A stretch of DNA of 64,000 bases from Paenibacillus plantiphilus (GTDB lineage Bacteria; Bacillota; Bacilli; Paenibacillales; Paenibacillaceae), in the NCBI RefSeq assembly GCF_927798095.1, contig NZ_CAKMMF010000002.1, forward strand, positions 61,105 to 125,104, written 5' to 3'. Shown in pieces: positions 54,923 through 61,228 of the stretch. The number at the start of each line of letters is the position of its first letter. Position 1 is the stretch's first letter. Made by a program: the position numbers and the translations under genes. The notes under the pieces are model-generated. The model did no database searches. It saw nothing but the letters and a program-made list of their open reading frames with translations, and was not told where the DNA came from.

Positions 54923-55654
54923 CTACTGCTCCAGCAGAATATTCGGGTTCATTGCCTTGCCATTCTCCCGCACCTCAAAGTGCAGATGGCTGCCAAGATC
55001 CTTCTCAAGCTCGCTGCGTCCAGCTTTCGCAATCAGCGTGCCCTGTCTTACTTCATCGCCAACCTTCACCTGCACGTCCGAGAGACTTTGATACACCGTT
55101 ACAATTCCATCCGCATGCTTAATCTCAATAATGTGGCCAATGAGAGGATGCTGCTCCACAACCGTCACCTTGCCGCTGAGAGCTGCCATGACATCGAAGG
55201 GCTTATCATTCTTGCTTGTCAAGTCAATGCCCATATGCGGTGTAAACGTATTTCCAGTCTGAACCATTGCCGCCTGACGCTCCTCACTTGGAGCTTCGGA
55301 ATCATAGAATGGGGCAGTTACAGTCAGTTCGGCATGATTGAGCACTGGCCATTGCAGCGTCTCATTGGACGATGCCACTTCCAGCGTGTCGCTGTCGATT
55401 GCTGCGTCCGTCCCTTCATCTGTACCTTGACTGACCTCGAGGCTCTTGTTGCCAGTAGTCGTAGATGCTTTGTCCGCTCCTCCGTAGATCCACATTAAGG
55501 TTACGATGATTGCTGCCGCGGCCATAAATGCTGATGGTGCTGTCCATTTCTTCGACAACAGCTTTCTCCATGCTGATGGCCTTACAGCAGTTTCTCCCAT
55601 TCCGAGCGATTTGGGAGCATCTTCTTTAAGCTTGGATTTGTTTTGATCATTCAT
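54923..55654 (-). CDS. spoIIQ: SpoIIQ-like M23 peptidase
   Basis: 243 aa: a cytosolic tail, one TM segment (APSAFMAAAAIIVTLMWIYGG) and an extracytoplasmic LytM/M23 domain (residues ~125-243). It would form the forespore-side channel with SpoIIIAH during engulfment. The zinc-ligand motifs HMGID and HLHFE are both complete, unlike B. subtilis SpoIIQ, whose LytM site is degenerate, so this copy may be an active endopeptidase. The ATG at 55654 is preceded by GAGGTGATGG. Located between spoIID and spoIIID as in Bacillus. Confidence 0.88.
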   Translation of the reverse strand: MNDQNKSKLKEDAPKSLGMGETAVRPSAWRKLLSKKWTAPSAFMAAAAIIVTLMWIYGGADKASTTTGNKSLEVSQGTDEGTDAAIDSDTLEVASSNETLQWPVLNHAELTVTAPFYDSEAPSEERQAAMVQTGNTFTPHMGIDLTSKNDKPFDVMAALSGKVTVVEQHPLIGHIIEIKHADGIVTVYQSLSDVQVKVGDEVRQGTLIAKAGRSELEKDLGSHLHFEVRENGKAMNPNILLEQ

Positions 55655-55727
55655 TATCCATCACCTCACTAGCCATTGTTGCCACAACCTAGCAGATTAT
55701 ACGTGAGGGATAACATTTTTTAAGATT

Positions 55728-56879
55728 TCAAGATGAACCCGGTATTGGTAGTTTAGAAGCTTGTTCAACCTGCGTGCCCGTGTAGTAATGAGAAATGATT
55801 TGCTCCGCTGTGCTTCCCTCCTTGGCCATTCCGTTTGCTCCCCACTGACTCATGCCAACGCCATGACCGAAGCCATACGTAGTAATAGAGATAAACTCCT
55901 GCTCTATCGTCCAATTGAATTGGGAAGACGCAAGCCCCAGCTTCTCCCTCACCTCGCGCCCGCTAAATCTTTTCTTGCCTATCGCGACCTCCTTCACCCG
56001 CTTGCCTTCCGTAGTCTCAATAACCCGCATGCTTCGAATTTCATTGGCCTTCACACCCAGCCTTTCGGCTGCATCAGACAGCTTGAACGTTGTTATTTCC
56101 TTGTAGCGGGGCGATAAATCCTTATCCCAAGGACTTGCCACACTCCGCAAATAGGGCAGGTCCATCGACCAGTAATCCGCTGCATTCTCCGTAAATCCAT
56201 TACTCGTAGAGAAGAACGCCGCTTGTATCGGCTCATTCCCATAAGTAATAATTTGACCCTTCGTCTCTTCGACCGCCTGATTGAGTTTGTTCAGATTAAC
56301 CTTCTTCTGCTCTCCTTTCCAGCGGGAAAACAGCTCGTTTAACGAAAGATACACTTGGTGCTTTACCGAATCAGTTACATCAGCGTTCGCTGCATTCGGC
56401 GGCAGGCCGTCATTCTCTCCCGCATACAATCTGCGGTATATATAGGTCCTTGCGGCAATCGCTTGCGCCTTGAGCGCTTCCAGCTCGAATTCTATGGGCA
56501 TCTCAGCAGCAAGGACACCTCTTACATAAAGCTCGATCGGCAGCTTCTCCATTCGCTTGTCCGTTGCCAAATAGACTTGCACGCGAAGCCGATCATAACT
56601 GCTGAGCTTGTCCCCTGTCGAAACATTCTTGTCCGATTGACCCTTACGAATCTGTGCGGGGGATTCTGCCTTTGATGCAGCAACCGGCAACTGCTGCTCT
56701 TCCTCGACAACGACATGAACCGGCAAACTCCGCTCCTCCTGGTGCGGAAATATATGAGTCAGAGCAAATCCTTTTACAAGAGCAACAACAGCCACTCCAC
56801 CAGCAAAAAAAATCCACCAACGCCCCGTGCCAAATCTCCATCGGTATTGCTTATCAGCATTCCAGCGCAACCGTCCCAT
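55728..56879 (-). CDS. spoIID: stage II sporulation protein D
   Basis: A 383-aa membrane-anchored lytic transglycosylase for engulfment. One N-terminal TM segment (RWWIFFAGGVAVVALVKGFAL) precedes the SpoIID domain. Catalytic Glu in RGVLAAEMPIEFELEALKAQAIAARTY and the conserved SNGFTENAADYW and YGFGHGVGMSQWGANGMAKEG are intact. The ATG at 56879 follows AAGGAG. Confidence 0.94.
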   Translation of the reverse strand: MGRLRWNADKQYRWRFGTGRWWIFFAGGVAVVALVKGFALTHIFPHQEERSLPVHVVVEEEQQLPVAASKAESPAQIRKGQSDKNVSTGDKLSSYDRLRVQVYLATDKRMEKLPIELYVRGVLAAEMPIEFELEALKAQAIAARTYIYRRLYAGENDGLPPNAANADVTDSVKHQVYLSLNELFSRWKGEQKKVNLNKLNQAVEETKGQIITYGNEPIQAAFFSTSNGFTENAADYWSMDLPYLRSVASPWDKDLSPRYKEITTFKLSDAAERLGVKANEIRSMRVIETTEGKRVKEVAIGKKRFSGREVREKLGLASSQFNWTIEQEFISITTYGFGHGVGMSQWGANGMAKEGSTAEQIISHYYTGTQVEQASKLPIPGSS

Positions 56880-57036
56880 CGCAATCTCCTTCCTCTTTCA
56901 ACTTTCATGCTCTAAAGTCTATGAATGCAATTGATAGGATAGTACATTGGATTGACAAAGCGGCTGCGAGTGCATCCGGGGCTCGTTTGACAGACCTTAT
57001 GGGCGGTTAGGGGGCAGGGCTATGACCTATTTCGCG

Positions 57037-57064
57037 CCTTTTGGCCACTATCCCCAAGACTCAG
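57037..57064 (+). repeat. left inverted terminal repeat
   Basis: Contains TGGCCACTATCCCCA, identical to the reverse complement in the right copy; three mismatches over 28 bases. Confidence 0.85.
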
Positions 57065-57178
57065 TTAAGATGCCAGCATGCGTATCCGATTATATTCCAT
57101 ACTTCCATCTCCATGTTCAAAAGCGTACCTTGAATAAACCGCCAATAATAATTTTAGGATTATGGAAAATTTTTGTTG

Positions 57179-57230
57179 AAATAAGAACGTTTGTTTGTTA
57201 TTATTCGAATAGGAACAAACGTTCTTATTT
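57179..57230. promoter_or_regulatory. 17-bp inverted repeat containing LexA-like boxes
   Basis: Arms 57179-57195 and 57214-57230 are perfect complements around an 18-base loop. The right arm contains GAACAAACGTTC (57213-57224), matching the Gram-positive LexA core GAAC-N4-GTTC; the left contains GAACGTTTGTTT, a weaker match. It could alternatively be a TetR-type operator or a terminator-like hairpin. Lies ~105 bases upstream of the transposase-like gene. Confidence 0.5.
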
Positions 57231-57335
57231 ATTGTGTGTTCCTCGGGGATGCTTCAACTTCCGGGCTTTCAACTAATTTGAATTTGCATGAACGGATTAG
57301 GGCAAATCGGATAGAGGAAACTGGAGGACTGAGGA

Positions 57336-58589
57336 ATGTACAAGCACACGGGCCGCGTGAAGAAAAATTTCGATAAGGCGAAGCTTGAGCAACCGACTTT
57401 CGGTAAGACGACGAACGTTACAACAATGATTGAGAAGATACAGCTCGAAAAGGCAAAGCTCATGAAAGCGATGTTAGAAAAGGTCCAGTATGGGAAGAGA
57501 ACACGCGGGGCGGGTTCGATCGAGAACTCACATCTCGGTCAGAAAACAGATAGAGAGGTTTTACTCGATAAGACAACACGTAGAGAGGTTTTATTCGACA
57601 AGACAAATTTTGAGAAATTAAGTTCGAAACAGCATGGATCTGTTCCATTAGAGAATCTCGGTTTCGGGATGTTCGGTTCGGAGAAATTGAGCTTCGAAGA
57701 ATTTTGCAGCCGCTTCCACTCCGAGGAGGTCTGTATCGAAGCTTTGTTTAAATCCAAATGGCCTAAAGGCTACTGTTGCCCTCGCTGCGGCTATACACGC
57801 GCTTGCGAAATTCGTACTCGCCGACTCCCTTTATACGAATGTCTTGTTTGCCACTATCAGGTTTCTCTTATTAAAGATACCGTTATGGAAGGCAGCCGCA
57901 CTTCTTTAACCAAGTGGTTCCAAGCCATTTTTCTATTGGCCTGCCCTCATATGGTTATGAATGCTGTCAAGCTTGCCGCTGCCATCAGTGTCACTTATAA
58001 AACAGCATGGCTAATCCTGCACAAGCTTCGCTTCATCATTATTCAAGCAAATGCAAGCATGCTTCTTGAGGGCACAGTGCGCGTGAATGCAGCCGTCTAT
58101 GGCAGACCTTATAATCCGACCGTTCATCGGCATAAACAAGAACATCCGCTATTGGTCGGCGCTTCCCTCGATCCGCAAGGGGAGTTGACTCATATCAAAA
58201 TCAAACAACTGCTCCCTGAGCACCTCTCCCCTAATGGCGTGTTGCGTTACGGTACTGACCATTTTGTGAAGCATAATGTATCCTCCTCCAAGGTGTCTGA
58301 CATTGCCATTGAAACCAGACGATATTATCTTCGTGGATATCAGCCGCTGCTTCTTTGCTGCAAAAGGGCTAGCAACTGGATGAATGAGGTGTATCATGGC
58401 ATCGGCCCCAAACATCTACAAGCTTATTTGGACGAATTCTGTTTCCATTGGAATCATCCCATGCAGAACGTATCAGCTATTAATCGGCTATTCCAGTTAG
58501 CAGCCTCAACAAAGACTATCACATATGCCACATTAACACGCAACGACAGAGCCTCTTTAAAACAAGTCTTAAACTCGTCAGCTGCCTAA
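57336..58589 (+). CDS. IS1595-like transposase relative with degraded active site
   Basis: 417 aa. Residues ~1-115 are an unusual basic extension with internal repeats (REVLLDKT / REVLFDKT). Residues ~135-185 are an IS1595-type zinc ribbon (CPRCG...CLVC). The ISXO2/DDE-like domain follows (~230-400), ending in the conserved GPKHLQAYLDEFCFHWN. Where active members read VEVDETYIGG this reads VRVNAAVYGR, so the first catalytic Asp and adjacent Glu are lost; the NGIES-type third site is also not recognisable. GGAGG eight bases before the ATG argues that the extension is translated. Either a decaying IS or a domesticated protein. Confidence 0.75.
   Translation: MYKHTGRVKKNFDKAKLEQPTFGKTTNVTTMIEKIQLEKAKLMKAMLEKVQYGKRTRGAGSIENSHLGQKTDREVLLDKTTRREVLFDKTNFEKLSSKQHGSVPLENLGFGMFGSEKLSFEEFCSRFHSEEVCIEALFKSKWPKGYCCPRCGYTRACEIRTRRLPLYECLVCHYQVSLIKDTVMEGSRTSLTKWFQAIFLLACPHMVMNAVKLAAAISVTYKTAWLILHKLRFIIIQANASMLLEGTVRVNAAVYGRPYNPTVHRHKQEHPLLVGASLDPQGELTHIKIKQLLPEHLSPNGVLRYGTDHFVKHNVSSSKVSDIAIETRRYYLRGYQPLLLCCKRASNWMNEVYHGIGPKHLQAYLDEFCFHWNHPMQNVSAINRLFQLAASTKTITYATLTRNDRASLKQVLNSSAA
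57546..57605 (+). repeat. 30-bp tandem duplication within the transposase-like gene
   Basis: Two adjacent 30-base copies (57546-57575, 57576-57605) sharing AGAGAGGTTTTA-TCGA-AAGACA, encoding the ten-residue repeat TDREVLLDKT / TRREVLFDKT in frame. Confidence 0.9.
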
Positions 58590-58617
58590 ACGGCAAGAAG
58601 CGGAGCAGGAAATTAGG

Positions 58618-58637
58618 ATACTGTAGAAGTATTAGGT
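58618..58637. repeat. short interspersed repeat, copy 2
   Basis: Matches 11637-11656 at 18 of 20 bases, with weaker similarity upstream; lies 28 bases after the transposase-like stop codon. Confidence 0.5.
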
Positions 58638-58896
58638 TCACCTTTCTTTCCAGAATCCAACCCTGACTCCTCTCATCAGAAAAACGGGGAATAACAGCGC
58701 TCGCTCGGAAGTTCATTCTGCCCCCCGTAGCGGCTTTTGTTGCTATTTTAGTAAATCACGCTATTGATAAGAAGAAACTAGCCGGGACGGAAGTAAACAG
58801 CTTCGATGAAAAACAAGGTAAAGAAGGTAAGAAAGTAATGACGGCTCCGTCGATTGAGGCTCTAATACTGATCAGAATAACCCTCCGATCCCGTAG

Positions 58897-59065
58897 AGGC
58901 GTGTTCGATGAGACATCAACCATGGATGCTTCTTATGAGCCTTCAGAAAGATGCTTGTTCAATGAGTCCGTCAATCATGGATGCTTTTTATAGGCCTTCA
59001 GAAAGATGCTTGTTCTATCAGTTCGTCAATCATGGATTTTGGTTTTGAGCCTTCAGCGATATCTT
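58897..59065. repeat. 55-bp tandem repeat, about three copies
   Basis: ATGGAT occurs at 58922, 58977 and 59032, exactly 55 bases apart. Copies share GAGCCTTCAGAAAGATGCTT and TGTTC-AT-AGT-CGTCAA; the first and last copies are partial and diverged. Confidence 0.9.
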
Positions 59066-59201
59066 AAGCAGTTTCTGCATCATGCACAGCAGTTAGCGCT
59101 CGATGGGGCGACACATATTCGCAGTCAAAGACATAAATTTGAAGTTGAAGCTCAAGCATGAGCACACGGCATTACTAGCGCCAAATTTGTTTCAATGAAA
59201 T

Positions 59202-59229
59202 CTGAGCCATGGGGATAGTGGCCATAAGG
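59202..59229 (-). repeat. right inverted terminal repeat
   Basis: Reverse complement of the left repeat at 25 of 28 positions. Confidence 0.85.
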
Positions 59230-59290
59230 TATAAAAAGGTACTGTGATGGTCAGGGGGGCTACTATGCAAGGAACTGTTGGATTAAAGAA

Positions 59291-59328
59291 AGCACCCTTC
59301 TTCATAAAAGAAACTGAAGAAGGGTGCT
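59291..59328 (-). terminator. terminator of murA
   Basis: Perfect 13-bp arms AGCACCCTTCTTC / GAAGAAGGGTGCT with a 12-base loop, followed on the minus strand by TTCTTTAATCC. Confidence 0.85.
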
Positions 59329-59344
59329 GTATGCACTTGTTATT

Positions 59345-60727
59345 TTATGCCCAGGTTGGTTGAGCTTTGATTCGCGGGATTTCTTTGTCCCTCTTGAAAT
59401 CATAATCAGCCGGTTCTTTAAGCTTCTCAACCGCTGCAGTCTCCGCCACTGGGAGAACGGTCATTTCCGTACTCTCTACTCGTGCAATTTGAGCACCTAA
59501 TGCTGCAAGCTTGCCCGTTATATCGACATAACCGCGGTCAACATGGTGGATGCCGGAAATTTCTGTTTCACCATCGGCGAACAAGGCTGCACAGACCAGC
59601 GCTGCGCCTGCACGCAAATCAGTCGCCCGCACCTTGGCACCGGAAAGCGGAAATCCGCCGCTAATGATAGCCGTACGGCCTTCTACCTTAATCTGACCGC
59701 TCATGCGCTGGAATTCTTCGACATGCATGTAACGATTCTCAAACACGGTTTCCGTTACAATGCTTGTTCCCTCAGAAACCATCAGCAAGGCCATCATCTG
59801 AGACTGCATATCTGTCGGAAATCCCGGGTAAGGCAATGTTTTCACATCGACTGCCTTAAGACTGCGAGACGCATTCACCCGAATGCCATTATCGGACTCT
59901 GTAATCTCTACACCCATTTCTTGCATTTTGGATATAACAGGTGCCAAGTGATCCGCAATAGCACCTTCAATATGAACGTCGCCGCCTGTGATCGCAGCTG
60001 CTATCATATAAGTACCCGCTTCAACGCGGTCAGGAATTACTGTATGTGCAACACCATTTAATTGCTCTACGCCCTCAATCCGTATCAGCCCTGTACCCGC
60101 CCCGCGAACTACAGCGCCCATTGCATTCAGATAGTTAGCGAGATCTACGATTTCTGGTTCCTTAGCCGCATTCTCAATTATCGTTGTGCCCTGAGCAAGC
60201 GAGGCTGCCATCATAATATTCTCAGTTGCGCCAACGCTGGCAACATCGAGGTATATCTTGGCACCCTTCAGGCGATTCTCTGTACGAGCTTCAATGTAGC
60301 CTTGACCTAGAACAATCTCGGCTCCCATCGCTTCAAAGCCCTTCAAATGCTGATCGATCGGACGAGTCCCGATGGCGCATCCGCCCGGAAGTGAAATTCT
60401 GGCACATCCAAGCCGAGCAAGCAGCGGTCCCATAACGAGAAACGAGGCCCGCATCTTACGAACTAGTTCATAAGGAGCTTCAAATGATGTAAGCTGCTGC
60501 GCGGAGATGCGCATCGTCTCGTTCTCGTATGTTAACTTTCCGCCTAAGGCAGAAAGTACTTGTTGTATCGTAATAACGTCGTCAAGAAAGGGGACGTCAG
60601 ATATGACGCTCTCTCCTTCTTTTGCTAGTAATGTGGCCGCGAGAATTGGCAGTACAGCGTTCTTAGCGCCGCTTACTTTAACATTCCCGGAAAGTCGCTG
60701 ACCACCGCGGACGATTATTTTGCTCAT
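59345..60727 (-). CDS. murA: UDP-N-acetylglucosamine 1-carboxyvinyltransferase MurA
   Basis: A 460-aa enzyme of the first committed peptidoglycan step. N-terminal [19 protein letters not shown] and the PEP-reactive Cys in [26 protein letters not shown] are intact. The C-terminus carries ~25-40 extra residues ([25 protein letters not shown]) beyond the usual end of the fold at MTVLP. The ATG at 60727 follows GGAGGG. Followed in Bacillus by spoIID; here the IS-like element separates them. Confidence 0.95.
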   Translation of the reverse strand: MSKIIVRGGQRLSGNVKVSGAKNAVLPILAATLLAKEGESVISDVPFLDDVITIQQVLSALGGKLTYENETMRISAQQLTSFEAPYELVRKMRASFLVMGPLLARLGCARISLPGGCAIGTRPIDQHLKGFEAMGAEIVLGQGYIEARTENRLKGAKIYLDVASVGATENIMMAASLAQGTTIIENAAKEPEIVDLANYLNAMGAVVRGAGTGLIRIEGVEQLNGVAHTVIPDRVEAGTYMIAAAITGGDVHIEGAIADHLAPVISKMQEMGVEITESDNGIRVNASRSLKAVDVKTLPYPGFPTDMQSQMMALLMVSEGTSIVTETVFENRYMHVEEFQRMSGQIKVEGRTAIISGGFPLSGAKVRATDLRAGAALVCAALFADGETEISGIHHVDRGYVDITGKLAALGAQIARVESTEMTVLPVAETAAVEKLKEPADYDFKRDKEIPRIKAQPTWA

Positions 60728-60942
60728 CTTAAGGTTTCCCTCCGCGCGCAGTAGATTGTTATACCTAATTCTGAAAATTATGGTACTAGGGTACAATACC
60801 CAACCCTCATCTTAACATCCATTTACACAAATCGACAAGCGTTATTTTCTTCCTGTCGAATTTGGACATTCTATATCATTCGGAATCGGATTCATTTTTG
60901 CTACCGTCATGTATTACCCATTGTTGACATGTTTCAGCATTG

Positions 60943-61194
60943 TTATTCGACTAGCCCTCGAAGCAGGCCTGACCACTTCCAATAGTCAAGCAAAAACCCG
61001 GCCAATAAGTGCCCCATAATGACTGCCAGCATGATTTGCAATATACGAGCTTGAATGCTTCGCGGTCTTCGCAGCAATTGTTCCAGCTTCACTTCCTGCA
61101 GCACCATCCATGCCGCAACGATGGCGAAAAGCTCAACTATGATGGACAATAATGCTTGCTGACCAGCTGTTTGGGCAATCTGATTCAAATCCAT
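60943..61194 (-). CDS. ywzB: DUF1146 small membrane protein (YwzB-like)
   Basis: 83 aa with two TM segments (LLSIIVELFAIVAAWMVLQEV and ILQIMLAVIMGHLLAGFLLDY) linked by a basic loop (LLRRPRSIQAR). It lies just upstream of murA, as ywzB in B. subtilis. Function unknown in the family. GGAGG six bases before the ATG. Confidence 0.88.
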   Translation of the reverse strand: MDLNQIAQTAGQQALLSIIVELFAIVAAWMVLQEVKLEQLLRRPRSIQARILQIMLAVIMGHLLAGFLLDYWKWSGLLRGLVE

Positions 61195-61228
61195 TTCAAT
61201 CCTCCAAATGATAAGCGAAATTTATAAG

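Larger units (their letters stand above)
56880..57335. other. 456-bp region between spoIID and the transposase-like gene
   Basis: Holds the spoIID upstream region, the left inverted terminal repeat (57037-57064), the 17-bp inverted repeat with LexA-like boxes (57179-57230) and the leader of the transposase-like gene. No further gene is seen. Confidence 0.7.
57025..59241. mobile_element. IS1595-like element with inverted terminal repeats
   Basis: Bounded by 28-bp inverted repeats (57037-57064 and 59202-59229, 25/28 identical) whose similarity continues ~12 bases outward (ACCT.TTT motif). It lies between murA and spoIID, neighbours in B. subtilis. Contents: LexA-like hairpin, transposase-like gene, 55-bp tandem repeats. 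No target-site duplication could be seen. The exact ends are uncertain. Confidence 0.7.
58590..59344. other. 755-bp stretch without a gene
   Basis: Contains a short interspersed repeat (58618-58637), 55-bp tandem repeats (~58897-59065), the right terminal repeat and the murA terminator. Frames here are short and broken; the 55-base period is not a multiple of three, so the repeat is not coding. Confidence 0.75.

Noticed and set aside
57179..57230. 17-bp inverted repeat as a simple terminator of an upstream plus-strand gene
   Set aside because: No plus-strand gene lies upstream and the T-run is poor; retained as a regulatory candidate instead.
58897..59065. 55-bp repeats as a possible CRISPR array
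   Set aside because: Copies are directly adjacent with no unique spacers, diverge strongly and no cas genes are nearby.
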